Positions 40,301-51,878 of a stretch of 64,000 nucleotides of DNA are shown here, piece by piece (within the stretch, counting starts at the first letter, position 1; every line of letters begins with the position of its first letter). The DNA is from Ectocarpus siliculosus (lineage: Eukaryota > Sar > Phaeophyceae > Ectocarpales > Ectocarpaceae). A model generated the notes under the pieces. That model was not told where the DNA came from, ran no database searches, and saw only the letters and a list, made by a program, of their open reading frames with translations. The position numbers were made by a program, and so were the translations under genes. Location: contig FN649730.1 of NCBI GenBank assembly GCA_000310025.1, forward strand, positions 1,890,472 through 1,954,471, in the 5' to 3' direction.

Positions 40301-40690
40301 AATGGAATCCATCCTGGAACGTGAAGATTGGACAAGAAACCACTGGATCTAGGGCAAGGTTCCAAACCAAACAATCACAAGTATCATGTGCCCAGCACAC
40401 TCATCAACATCACGGTTACCATGGCATGGATGAAGAGGGGCGGAATGTGCGCGTTAGTCTTGTCGTGAGCCAAGCTGCTCACCACTGTCGGTCGGCCCGA
40501 TGATGGCGCAAAGGGCCCCTTCGGGAACTGAGCCATCCACCGAAAACAGCTGCTGCTGAAATTCGCCGGACATGTTCTTGTCGCATTTGCTGAACAGCCT
40601 TGATTCGTTGAGGGTGTGACGAGGTACACGACTTAGAGGTACATCCAGGAAACTTGAGGTGCGTTTCTGAGGTATGCCATTATACTCTCA
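25919..40690 (-). CDS. ABCG-type half-transporter with degenerate ATPase
   Basis: An ATP-binding domain precedes six membrane spans, the ABCG (white/PDR) order. Exons (minus): about 40690-40483, 39865 to about 39752, 39464-39329, 38840-38639, 36429-36296, 35334-34488, 33175-32895, 31352-31201, 30646-30455, 30138-29988, 29254-29172, 28372-28235, 27798-25919. Phases agree throughout; the coding length is at least 1,466 residues. Walker A is GPTDSGKS, split by an intron. The Q-loop is GFVRQGH. The signature reads FLAAGEKRR instead of SGGE, Walker B is LLLDGVFSGLD (catalytic Glu is Gly), and the switch His is Asp (STDNPRPE). A 282-codon Ser-rich linker and an Ala-rich stretch precede the spans; WAFFSGIFIPLPGLP matches the family motif before span 6. 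A Ser-rich tail of about 600 residues follows. The start codon is unresolved: the first in-frame ATG is at 40573, but an upstream exon (possibly ATG 41218) is likely. Confidence 0.85.
27875..27917. repeat. (CT)n microsatellite
   Basis: A nearly pure CT run lies in the last intron of the ABCG gene, 77 bp or more from the acceptor of the final exon. In the transcript it reads as a GA-rich tract. Confidence 0.9.
30753..30872 (+). mobile_element. SINE-like repeat copy, tRNA-like head
   Basis: The copy reads GCCTGGGCGGTTAGGCCATTG, then a short stem CGTCC...GGACG, then GGAGAAACGTTCCCACAGGA, then CCTTCCTACTTTGCC. The same order of blocks recurs at 43627 and, with an internal deletion, at 37959. It lies in the ABCG intron between the exons ending at 31201 and starting at 30646. 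Confidence 0.55.
31575..31800. repeat. Cluster of GCCCAT/ATGGGC palindromic motifs
   Basis: At least eight (G/A)CCCAT or ATGGG(C/T) hexamers occur in about 225 bp, on both strands. They include the perfect palindrome GCCCATGGGC near 31770 and GCCCATCGTGGGC near 31734. It is an intronic minisatellite-like cluster with no coding role. Confidence 0.55.
36595..36672 (+). mobile_element. tRNA-like SINE-head candidate, copy in duplication 1
   Basis: CCGTAATCGTTAGACGATTGG resembles an A box with D arm, CATCCC...GGGATG forms an anticodon-like stem, and CCGGGTTCTCACCGG resembles a B box with its T arm. Spacing is tRNA-like. It lacks a full acceptor stem, so it is not called as a tRNA gene. Confidence 0.45.
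36971..37015. repeat. Hairpin with A-rich loop, copy 1
   Basis: GGTTTCCGC (36971-36979) pairs perfectly with GCGGAAACC (37007-37015) across a loop of mostly A residues. The equivalent hairpin in copy 2 differs by a compensated base pair. Confidence 0.8.
37136..37235. other. Scaffold gap (100 N)
   Basis: Exactly 100 undetermined bases, flanked on the left by a long G-run and lying between two tandem copies. The round number suggests a placeholder of unknown true length. The duplication across it may be real or an assembly artefact. Confidence 0.98.
37393..37472 (+). mobile_element. tRNA-like SINE-head candidate, copy in duplication 2
   Basis: It carries the same blocks as the copy at 36595, reading CCGTAGTCGTTTGACCATTG with CCGGGTTCTCACCGG about 45 bases downstream. 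It differs from copy 1 at several positions, including one arm of the anticodon-like stem. Confidence 0.45.
37768..37815. repeat. Hairpin with A-rich loop, copy 2
   Basis: GGTTACCG (37768-37775) pairs perfectly with CGGTAACC (37808-37815). Relative to copy 1, the fifth pair is A-T instead of T-A, so both arms changed together. Confidence 0.8.
37957..38230 (+). mobile_element. SINE-like repeat copy, internally deleted
   Basis: It starts CACGCCTTAGCGGTTGGACCA, skips the stem-loop block present in the 43627 copy, and resumes at CCTTCCTACTTTGCC. It then shares the body with that copy (TATCACTTCCCGCC, a TTCTGTTTTTCC/CTCAG block, CTCTCCTTCTTG) to about 38230. Confidence 0.55.
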
Positions 40691-41773
40691 ACGTTTTCTT
40701 CAGAGTTCTTCGGCAATATCACTTCGTCGTATGACGATGTGAGTGACGTCGTCTTACAAAGGTGTGAGTATGTGTAAGTACTGTCTTATCGGACATCGTT
40801 GCGGTTTCGGCACGGAATACTTCGTACGGTGTGAAGCGAATGGTGATGCACCGCACCGCAATCGAACGTGCCGGCATGCGACTGACTGAATTCGACCGGT
40901 ATCACGCCGTGTGAGCACCTGAAATAAATGCAGGTAGGCGATACGGAGGTTCGACGTAATGTATGATCGAGGAAGAACGTTCCCTGTCGTCACATCCGAC
41001 TTTGCGATAGTCAAATCAGCACATATATTCACCGATTTCAAAACGCAGAGAATGTGGTGGACACCCTCCAATCTCTCTCCCCACCCCCCCCCCCTGGGTG
41101 TCTGAAAAACGCTGTGTTTGTCCCTACCCTTGGTTTCGTGGGATCCAATGGCTGAGTGCCTTCCACTCAAGAATCTTCTTGTTGCTGGTTGTTGTGCTGC
41201 AAGTGTTGTCGTCGTCATTACGGTGTTCACTGCTGACGTTGTTGTGTTTGTTTGCAGCTCCCAGCGGCAACGAAGTTCGCGTCTTGGATGCCAGCTTCAT
41301 GACCCGTCTCCACTGGAGAAGGCTCCAAACCAGCGACGAACATCCTGTGCGACAGTCACCGTTTTTTTTAATGCGATGGTAGCAGCCCCCAAAGCACTAT
41401 GATTCCATGGAACTGCGTGTGACGCGAACAGCAACAACATGACAGTGCTCGCAGAGACACAGCCGTGAAATGGTTTCAAGTCATGATCAGGTGAGAAACG
41501 TCGAAACGAATGAGATATTGCGTTTGTGAACGGGGCGTTGCAGAGATTGCGAATTTTCTGTTATGAGGGAATACTCTAGGAAGAAAAACGGCCGTTCTTA
41601 GAAGCAAAACCGGAAAGCAGAGGGAGACCACCAGAGGACAGAGGAGCAGCGATAGGAGCTCACCTACAGATAAATCTACAGTTGAGGAATTGATAGAGTC
41701 TGCTACACTGCTGTCACGTCACAGCAGATCACTTGCACGAAGAGGGTCACTGAGATAGCCGGCGCACGTCTTT

Positions 41774-44700
41774 TCACAGAACGAAATCGACGTACTGTTG
41801 TGTTCTACGGTGTAGGACGATAATGATGCCGTAGAAAGCATTGATCGCACCTCCTACGAGGACCACCGCGGAGAACGCTAGCGTGGTGGTCACGACGACC
41901 AGTACGGTGAGGCTATTGTCCTCGCTGCGGCTTCCCGGTACGAGGAGCTCGCTTGGGCAGGATGAGTTGCAGTCGATGCCCTCACAGTCGTCGATTAGAA
42001 CAACCTGAGACGTCGTCATTGTTGGTCGTTAATGGCAAGTCATTGAGGCGCACTTCCGATGGATCGTGCGGGCGATTGGACAGCAAAACAAGGAACATTG
42101 GATAGGAACCCAACGGCAGCAACCACGACAACATAACAAAACAACCTAGCAAAGATGAATAACCCCGGCAGCCGGCGCGCAGCGGCAGAAAAAACGCAAA
42201 CACGCAAACAACAGCAGGCGATAAACAAGCTCACACGGCAACACTGGTGGCCAGGGGGGCAGGTTGGGCACCAACCATAACCTGGGGGGGGGAGGTTGGG
42301 AGGCCGAGTTCGACCTTGAACCCATTTGCAGCCCGCCGTGTTGATTGGAATGACGCCACTATCCCAGGTGCGGGATAACTTGCACACTTTGGGTTGCAAC
42401 CTCCCTGCCACCTCCCCCCCTTAGGTTGTAGTTGGTGCCCGAACCAACCCACAACCTGCCTCTGGCCACCAGTGATAAGTGCTCCTTTTTAATATCAACG
42501 GGGGCGGTACGCAGTAGATGTCCAAGTGCTTTTACCTGCTCAGATGCATTCCCGCGCCCATTCCACCACATTTCGATCGCGCTACGTACGGTCGTGCCCC
42601 CGATCTGCAAGAAACGATCCGACAAGCAAGCAAACCATCGACGACCCAATGGATGAGGTGAAGAAAATATGAGGGTGGAGCAATCATCCCTGGGGGAATC
42701 TACGGTACTGAAAAAGAAAGACAAGGTGGGGTTGCTACAGAAAGCTGCGTGCCGCGCCTCCTAGGCAACTCAAGCTTCTGCATTCATTTCATAATGTTTG
42801 AAAGCGATGCGGATCATGTTCTTCGCCGTAGCTGCTATTACGTAGACCACAACATCAGGTACCCAATTAGAGTGTGCATTATTACGAGTTAGACCAGGGC
42901 CAAGTTTGTTGTTCAATGTGTCAGATGAAAGCCTGATCCATTAGAAGACCTTATCTGTAGTGCCACCCTCTCCATGTGTTCACATACAAACCTCGACAGC
43001 TTCCCATTGGTCGACCGACTGCGTTGCGGTCCACCTCAATCCATTCCCGGTGTCGCCTTCGTTACCCCACCACCATCCCTCACACGTTCGAGTCGTGGCG
43101 AGGTCGTCCTCTCCGTAGAGGCAGGTGCAGCTCGCCTGCCGATTGGTGGCATGACCACGGTGAAACAAGGGATGCATGCATGCGGCAAGGAAAGAAAAAT
43201 ACCGGATGAAATAAGGTGTTTTCCACACGTGTCGCGATGGGCCACTCGAGAAAATATTCCCCATTTTCAGTCAGAATTGTGCTTGCGCACCCCCCCACAA
43301 TATCGGCGCCGAAACCACTAAGATACCTGTCACGTGCTGTGCCCACTCTACACACAAAAAATCCCTGGCGGAACCCGAGACAATCACCGTGGCGACCAAC
43401 CAACGACCGTCTCCCCAGGTTTGGGGATCATGTTCTCACGCGTGGAGGGTAGCGTGTCGATTGGTCCTTGGATAGGCATGTGGATGCGTCCATCCCTCCT
43501 ACAACCAGCAGGTTGCGTTTCGCACAGCCGGTACAATACACAGAGAGCTCCTGCTCCAGACAGGGAGACAGAGGGGCGCACGCACGCGGGGGCGGGGAGC
43601 GGGGGCGGGTGGCCTTCATGTTTTTTGTGCCTTAGCGGTTAGCCCATGCATCACGCGTCCTCGAGAGGACGGAGAATTATTCCCACAGGACTGATCGCCG
43701 ACGGAAAGTCGTTCCTTCCTGCTTTGCCTGTAAGTGGTTCAACAACGTTTTCCGTTCCATGTCGTCCATCTAACTGTCAATATCACTTCCCGCCTGTTCG
43801 GCCCAGTTACTTTGCCCCCACGCGTTCGCCTGCGTATTTCATGCCTCAAACATCTCTCTGTAACTCCCTCTGTTTTTCCGAGTTCAGTCACTTACATCTC
43901 CATCTCCTTTTCGTGAAACAGAAAGTCTGCATCTACATGCATCCGGTCTTTGCACTCGGAACCGTATTCAAACTTCAATTGTCGTCGTCGTTATCCCTAC
44001 CCCCCCAAACTTTGTCTTGAACTTCTGGACGTTTCCCGCAATAAGTTCAAAATTCTCCTGTGCTGCTTGCGGCCTTCTTCGACGACGGTGTTACATATAC
44101 GCCCTAGAAACAAATCTGTCTCGCGATAGACTCCCCTCGAGCTACGATTTACCACTACTTCAGCCACAACAGACAAGTGTTCCTTGATCAGGAACCCCCC
44201 CCCCCCTTTTCTCTGGGTCTAAGCTCTTTCTTGCCTTTCCTACCCAACGGTATTTCGCTCTTTTCCTTACGGCATGTCCGTATTTAAGTTCCCACATCTT
44301 CTGTGCCCCCCACTACGTCTAGATCGCTCTGGGCTATGCGTACTTGTTCCACTAGTTCCAATCGTGTGCGTTCATATGTCGCCGTCGGGGTAATAATGTC
44401 CTACAGTTTCCTAAACAGTTCGGTCCGTGTCTCGTGCTCGTGCTTACAGGGTGTAACACTTATGCTCAGGTAACATAATACCGTGGTCGGTAGACCATTG
44501 ACCTCGCATCCGTACAATACCGGGACGGAGCGGTAGGTCGGGGTTTCGCCGACGCAGGGTACGCTCCAAGGATGAACTACGTACAAGTTGGTCATCACCC
44601 TTGGGTGTTCTGTGCCGAGCAGATACGCCGTGGGTTGATTCGGCAACCCGGCTAACCAATCGTTTGCGTTCCGTAGGCACGACAATGATTCAGGCACCGC

Positions 44701-47700
44701 AAGGAGTTTCGATCGGTGCGCGCATTTACAGGCGCCACACATAGCGAACATGTCGCTTCGTGTGCAACACACAACATGCTTACATACTTCAGGTCAAAAC
44801 TTTCCAAATGGAGCAGTTCAGAAGTTGATGTTTTTCTCTTGCGCGGTACTATCCAGTGTCCAGCGGCTGTCCCAAACGATGTAAACTCACGGCCGAGAGC
44901 CCGCAAGCTCACGGACATCGCCCATCAACAACCCCCATGACCTCGTGGGCGCTAAGAGGAAACATTCTACACAATACTGCTTGCAACCGGGTGAAGAGAT
45001 GCCCCAGAAGAACATATCGCATCAATATTCGGAGGTCCTACATTTGCCAACCAATCAGCGTCTTACCCCGGGGTAGAGAGAAGCCAGCTCGCGCAGGGAA
45101 GGCTCCGTCTGTCGGATGGTTCCGTGGTTAAGTCCAGCGTCCAAAATGACGACGCCATCCTTACGTGAAGAGAGAGAAATAAACAGAAGCAAAAACGTGC
45201 CACCAGGGGGAAAGGGGTCGTGGGACATGCGAAAAATGAAAACATGGGACTTCATGGATCCTCGCCGAACAAGGGCGTACACAGAAAAGGGAGAGTCGGT
45301 CATCTGTGAACAAGATCAATCACGCTACAATATGTGAGCCTCAGGGCAAGCAGCGGTCACCAATGAACGGCCCCCATCTCAGTCCAGTCGTGGCAGCCAT
45401 ATAAGAGGGTTGAGGACCTTTTTCGCAAACACCTGTATATATCGGAGCCACCACTGTACACACAGATACGTCACAATAAAACTGTGAAGGGCGCTTCTCC
45501 CTTGCCCATTCACATCTGATGCCTCTAACGAAGGAGTGCAAATCCTGACATTTCTCAACTTTGACCGGGACGAGATCTTGTTGTGGCTGAGAAGGCGGCA
45601 TCGTAACACCGGCCTAAACCGCGAGTGCCGCAAGCTACCTCAACGCAACCAATAGACCAACGTTCGCTGTTGCGCCCATTCACAGACCTCCTGCGGAAAC
45701 GCTTCTAGAGAGTGCGGGCTGATGCAAACGCCTGCAGTATGTACCACGTTTAACCCGTCCAAGTTGGCAGCATGGCACTATGCCTGGTGTTTCTAAGGAA
45801 ATCGCTGATAAACTTGACCCATCTGTGTCAGGAGTACACTTTCGTGATACGATGAAGGCTCTTACAACAACAGTGATGTTTGTGACAAACCGTACGCTCC
45901 GAACGTGTCCTCCCGGTGTCAGTCTCGCCATGTGTATCTATCGGTGGTGCAGGACAACGTAATTACCCTTTTGTGTGTTTGGGCCTCTGAACATGCGCCA
46001 CGTCATTGCTCACCGTCGTCGAGGCTCCAAGCTGGCTGACCAAGTTCCGTGCCTCTTGAGGATGTTGTGAGCTTGAGAGAGCGAGTGTCCCTCGAATCCT
46101 ACCCTCGCCCGGGTAGATCGCTGTTGATGTTGTTGTCACCGAGTTCGATGGGTAGTAACCTTTCTGAACCATGCACACAAACTGCAAGCAGCAAGACCCT
46201 CCGGAGAATTCCTGGAAATTTCGTGGGGGCGGAAGCGTGTGAACGTCCAACTCAGCAGCCGCGTGACCCAACTATCGGTAGACATGCACGTCCGTCCTTA
46301 CCGAATTGATTGCGCATTCAACGGCCGATCCATACAACGCGAACCGATTCGACCCACGTTTGTTTTTCGTGGTTACGACTTGCTCCCATGAGGAGGCATG
46401 TTTTGGTCCTCACCTCGGCACAATGTGAAGAATACGCTGCGGACGGATTCGCCTGCAGGTACTCCAGGAATGGCATCATGTACCCGTGGATGTCGAACAA
46501 GAAGGCGCTGTCGATAATCACACTTAGCTCCACAACCTTTAAAAAGAAAAAGGGGCAGGCAGGAGGGGTCGGGGGTAGAGCGAGCATCTTGTTTGTTGAT
46601 CACGCAATGCTTTCGAGAGGGAAGAATGTACATTGATGCTCTTCGATGACAACGGTTTTCGTTAGTTGCCAACTACAGGTACCGATACACCGGTATTTTT
46701 GGGTCAGTTCTTCTCCTCATTAAAGTAGGGGATCGAACAGTTGCATCACCACCCACAAGGGTTGGCGTGCCCACTTCGTCGTAAATAGGAAGGGGAACAT
46801 GAGGGATTCTTTGTATCGTCTCCCACAAAGGATACCCTCATTTTCCGTAACCCGATACATTCGGTTCTGCCCGCCTTGTCCTCCTCCTGGTACCTTCCGC
46901 CCGAAGCATCGTCAATATCCCTAGAACACTTCGACATAATGCACATGGTCACGCAGTCAGCAGGTCAATACAGACGCATTGACAAGCGGCTTCGACTCTC
47001 ATTGCTTTTTGCAGGGACCTCCCGGGCGGCTGTTTGCCCCCCGCCTTAGGGAGTGGAATGACAACCTCGTCATTTATTGTGGTTTGTGCATTTACTGGTC
47101 TCAGGTAGGCCAAGAACGCGTGTAAGGACAAGAGCAACAGCAACAACATGAACAGAAAAAAGAGAGGCACGTCCAACACACCTGATCGAATCACGTCCAA
47201 CACACCTGATCGAATGAGTCCAGAAGCCACCTAGCAGCGTTGAACGCACCCACCCCCCCGGCTGTCGACCCCCCCAGAACCACGCTTGCGTTTTGCGTAG
47301 CATTGCTGAGAACCACGCTTATCGTTTCCCTGTATTTTGCGGTGGTTCAGCCGAAACGGTGTTCTTTAGCAACAGCAATGGATGGAGCTTGGAGGGGAGT
47401 TTCCAGGTCTCCATTGTCCATTGACCCCAGAGCATCTGGTGCTCTCTAACGACGTGAATAACAAGCATTGCGATTTTTCATGCTAGATTCATCTGCCAAT
47501 CGAATGGTGGGACGATTTCAGCGGGACCAGAAATAAAAACAAGCTTAACTCATGCGTGGTTAGCGCACACAGACGACAGACAATGAACCGCGTTCTGCAC
47601 TCGACAAGTTGATCGTCGGATGCGAAGCTTTGAAAATTTTAAGCTTGAAAATGACCTCATTTGATTTCAATGGTTAACGATTACTGCTGCGGGCACAGGC

Positions 47701-50086
47701 GTGGTGGCTAAGGCTTCCGGTGGCAACTCAGAAGCCGTAGGCAGTTTCGGGTTTCTTGGCGGTACAACGTAGTTAAGAGGTAGGTGTAAACATGACGATA
47801 TGGTTAGCAGCAATACCGCCACCCGGCAGTTTGGCTGCAAGCACTTTCTCGGCGGTATCGACTACGGAGGGGGAGGTGGTCATGTCGAAGCACGGCGGTA
47901 GGCTGTTCTGCGTTTTTCGGTGGTAACGGTTTCGGCGTGGGAGGTTGAAACAAAACTAGCGGGAACTATTCAGCGGGTACCGTAAGAGGGGAAGAGATGA
48001 CATCGGATGGGATCGGTTTGTCGGTTTTTTCTTGCCCTTTTTTTTTCAAGTGTGCGTGTTCTTTAGTTCTTCTGATGGTTCTAGCATTCTTGTTACCACG
48101 GACCGAGTCTTTGTGCTCGATTTTGGGATTTAGCAACTGGCACAAGATTAATGTACTAAAAAAGGAACGTTGCAAGAGAGTTCCATATTTCCGACGCAGT
48201 CCGTAACAGCAGTAAATAAGTTCGTGAAGATTCTTTCCAGGCACCCCTCCCTGTGCTATCTTCCGATGGGTGCGATGCCCTCTCAAATACACATGGTGGC
48301 CCTCCTGGTTCTACCGCGGTGTTGTATGCACGCAGCCCGGTGCAATCTCGCCGACCGGTGCCGTACCTCTGCCTTTACGGCAGATCAGTACATAACAACC
48401 GTTTAGATCGACATGAACGCACTGCATTTTCAGCCCGGGACGCCAGAACAAACAGAACAGTCAGTACAGAAGCCGTTGCCTCGGTATTGGGCGGCATTCG
48501 CGATAAATGAATACCATAGTTTATTGAGGAAATAGAACAGGGAGGGGGTACGCATACCCTATTCCGACTTCCTCGATTGATTGCATACTTTATCCAACAT
48601 GTTTACTTAGCAGAAAAACTCTGCGAAGGCTACTGGGTTTTGCTCGATATAGTTTGCATGTTCAGCTGTCTACTACCCAGGTCTCGGCCTTTGATGAAGA
48701 GAGGCGAGGCCCGCACACCGGTTGAAACTGGGTGCTGGCTAGAAGGACGACGATGAATAATATTTGTCTTTGTACATAATATATAAATGAACTGCTGTCA
48801 CACGGTTACGAAAAACATTTTACCGACAATGCCTTACGGCGAATTGCGCAAACTCAAAGAATTATGGAAAAATGAATACACACACAGAGAGAATACCCAT
48901 TTGAGATATATCCACAAACAATAGAAAGGTGCTGCTCATCACAGTCCAATATCGCCTCGTAGACGAAAGTGTCGGGGGAGCGAAGTTGTTGGCGCAGAAA
49001 AGTACTGTTCGGTCTCGCAAGGACGCAGACCCTGTTGCCATCGAGGGTTCTCAGCTATGCCTGTGGTTTCCTCCCCTATCTCCCCATCACCAACAACACC
49101 AGAGCCTTTGACCGTGCGGGGTAGTTCCATCCGCACTATGAGTGCAAGTAATCACAACACATCTGCCCGTGGCCGGGGCATCTTGTCTGTTTCTGTCTGT
49201 ACTATAGACTACATACAGCAGTAGCGTGCACAAATTAATGTTGTTGCGACTTTGACAACTCACTCAAGGAGAGCCCTCCCCCGGAACTGCAGCTGCCCGT
49301 CGTCTGATTGCGTGTCGAGCAGGAACATGTCGGCCGTGCAGTGGGGCACGTACACCCGGTTGAACGTGCTGAAGAGGGCGTTTTCTGCAGCGTCTCCCGA
49401 GAGCAGGTTATGTCCTAGAATCACCTCACGCTCGGAACCGGTGGTTATTATTTCCGCGCCCTCAATCTGCCGTTCGCAGAGTGTTGCGTCGTGTGCGCAA
49501 GACACTGACCCCGCCTGAAGGAAGAAGATGTAGTCGCTTGAGGACGCGTTGGTTGCCATATGAAAGTAGCCTTGAGACCCATCAGCGCACGTCGCTGTTT
49601 TAGTTTGGATGTCGTCGGAGGAAAGCCACAGCGAGAGTAGGCAGACGGCCAGATAGTGGTGAGAGATCGATGCGGAGAAACATTGTGATCCTCGCTGTGC
49701 AACGAAATGGCGCTGAGATGAACCACATATGTATACAACTTCGACATGATGGCGCCCGCACCGCACATGACCTCGTTAGACGGGTATGTCGCGCAGTTGC
49801 CATGGACAGGACGATGTGGCGAACGTTTGTCCGCGTTGCTGGTGCTCTACAGATTGAGTCGCATTTGTTGTTCACCTGCATGAACATGTTTCAGTGTGGA
49901 AGGTCAAAGCCTTTACTCGAAGAGCCTGCTACAATTTACGCACGGAGAGTGCGCACCTGATGGCAGAAACTGTCTGGTCAGATAAGACCCCGACCCTCCT
50001 CCCGTGGAGCTAGACACCGAGGCCAGCCACGCGAACAGCAGCAGCCGCCACCTCCTCAGGTGTCTAGGGCGTTTTATGGTCCCCAT
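41774..50086 (-). CDS. Notum/pectinacetylesterase-family protein, membrane-anchored
   Basis: Eight minus-strand exons with fully consistent phases give 397 residues: 50086-49957, 49594-49264, 47305-47231, 47018-46976, 46536-46414, 46181-46014, 45159-45067, 42004-41774. The N-terminus is a signal peptide (RRWRLLLFAWLASVSSS). Family landmarks follow in order: TCADGSQGYF; FSTFNRVYVPHCTADMF, matching the xPYCSSD-type block; VVLGGSTAGGVGAF at the nucleophile elbow; VIIDSAFLFD; YIxNLG-like ARNLVSQLG; DAGLNHGTI with a candidate catalytic His; and IDDCEGIDCNSSCP, the conserved terminal Cys block. A single membrane span (LTVLVVVTTTLAFSAVVLVG region) and a short tail close the protein. The elbow has Thr where the nucleophile Ser is expected, and no convincing catalytic Asp was found. 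Relatives remove acyl groups from proteins or cell-wall pectin; activity here is doubtful. Confidence 0.88.
43627..43970 (+). mobile_element. SINE-like repeat, longest copy
   Basis: Head: GTGCCTTAGCGGTTAGCCC followed by the stem CGTCCTC/GAGGACG and TTCCCACAGGACTGATCGCC. Body: CCTTCCTGCTTTGCC, TATCACTTCCCGCC, CCTCTGTTTTTCCGAGTTCAG and CATCTCCTTTTCGTG. It matches the copies at 30753 and 37957. It lies in the last intron of the Notum-like gene, in antisense orientation to that gene. Confidence 0.55.
44479..44556 (+). mobile_element. tRNA-like SINE-head candidate
   Basis: CCGTGGTCGGTAGACCATTGACC followed by a CATCCG/CGGGA-containing arm and GGTCGGGGTTTCGCCGACG. It resembles the elements at 36595 and 37393 but has a B box closer to GGTTTCGCC. 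It sits in the last intron of the Notum-like gene. Confidence 0.45.
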
Positions 50087-51642
50087 TTCCGTAGACAAAC
50101 ACACCCAGAGCAGTCAACGAGCGAATGGCCGAATCACAGCGGAGGCGTTGCCTTTCTGTCGCTTCCCCACACACGTGAATGGCGCTGCCCTGTCTTTATA
50201 CGAAGGTCGTTCCCTCGCGACCTCGCCTGCATCCGGTTTCCAGCTGTGAAGGGGGCAACGTCTATCTATGTTCAATACCGGCCTCACTCTTTGTGTTGCA
50301 GGATTGCTTTCCTCTTTGTGTGCTGTCTAGACTACTGCAGTATCGCAAAGATCTATCTGTTTAAATCTACCTGCACCGATCGTGAGATCCAAAGTTGAGT
50401 TGTTTGTAAATAGACCGTGCAAGGGTTCAGTGTACCGGTAGGTCCAGGCCCAGTACCTGGCAGGCCTCACGGACTTTTTTTCGTATAACTTGGATATGTA
50501 CTGCTGTACAACAACATCCATCTCCTCGGAGGGAACTGGTGCAACCCAGAACTGATTTTTCTCGGGCGGTCGACATGTGACGCACACACAAGCATCTCGT
50601 CTATTTAGCTGATACATGCATTCAACGCAACGGCCTAGCACGGTCGGCTACAGGCTCCTGGATCTACAGTGCCCATTTTTCGCTCTTCTTCTTGAAGCCA
50701 GGGGGTAACTACAACAACGGTCCGCTTCAGCGAGAAGCGTCCAAGACGTGTCCATCGTTTGTTGGTAGACAACAAAGTGTGCCTTCATCTGAGGTGGTTC
50801 GCCGTCGCCTCCGAGATACCTACAGGCCCCATTCAGGCCAGCTGAGTGCCGTGATACAGAGACGGCACAGCAACGAGAGGGAAGCCCACCATTTATTCGA
50901 ATCATTTCTCATATATTATTGGAGTGCGTGACATCCGACAGACGCGACTCCTCCTGTGTACGTAATTTTAGTGCTCTTGATCTCTTTTTGAAAAAGGTAG
51001 AGAACGAAAACGAATTTTCACATCTAGACTACTTGTACTACTACAACGGATCTCTCGGTGTGCTGTACATTCTTGAACCACATCGATCGGTATAATGCCA
51101 TGACAACAACACCAATCGATGTGCGTATAGACTATAGTCAGCCTCGACAAAATACTCGTCGGGAGGTGCTGCCTCATCTCGCCGAAAAACTCCTCCGTCC
51201 TGGAGAAATCGGCTGTCGGCTCCGTTCACATGCGGCGATGTTGCCTCGTCTATAGGTTGTAGATTTTTTCGGCCCTACATGTACGTATCTGTGAGCTTGC
51301 GGCATCTACGTATGGCTGGTCTACTGTAGTTTCTCTACGTATGGATAGTCTACTGTAGTTTCTCTCGATGAGAGTATCGTTCTTTGATTGTACGTACATT
51401 TTCTAGATATATATGCATATACACCTAACTGCAGAACAGTGTACAACCTCGGCGTGAATAGACACCCCGGGTGCGGTTGTGCCAATTGCCCGAAGACAAG
51501 CAGAGGATGATGAGATGATGAGTCAGTCCAAGGAATGCGGCGTCGTACAAGTCTAATGCCCTCACCAAAGAACTACGAAGCACACTATCCTCTCACTACC
51601 CCTATGATAGCACGGGTGAATGTGAGCAAGCACTCGTTGATA
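50087..51642. other. Upstream region of the Notum-like gene, no gene recognised
   Basis: A minus-strand open frame at 50327-50641 has protein-like composition in its middle (EKNQFWVAPVPSEEMDVVVQ) but no recognisable family and no clear splice partners. Promoter elements could not be identified. Confidence 0.4.
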
Positions 51643-51665
51643 CAGTGCCGGCCCGCACTTAAGAA
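51643..51665. repeat. Left terminal inverted repeat
   Basis: CAGTGCCGGCCCGCACTT followed by AAGAA, preceded by TA. It matches the right end with one mismatch (T versus G). Confidence 0.88.
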
Positions 51666-51878
51666 CCTCCTATTTTAGGCGAGGCTCAGTTCTTATTGGC
51701 TGCCCCAACCCGAGCACCAGTTCTTATTTGCCAAGTTATTATTTCGTAGTCCATTCTTCTCCAGAAAGGGCATTCTTGTTCTTATTTCAATACCGATTGC
51801 TCTATTGGCGGCTGTCAACCATGAGCAACACTACTGCTGTTGTCGGTACAAAAACACCAAGGCGTGGAGCAGCAACTG

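Noticed and set aside
39645-40400. 251-codon minus-strand open frame as a single exon containing a KTRPGKS Walker A
   Set aside because: The acceptor at 39866 and the donor at 40482 join it to the upstream exon, giving GPTDSGKS; the sequence before GKS in the open frame is intron.
50327-50641. Minus-strand open frame upstream of the Notum-like gene
   Set aside because: Composition is protein-like, but no family, start context or splice partner could be identified; it was left as unannotated intergenic sequence.
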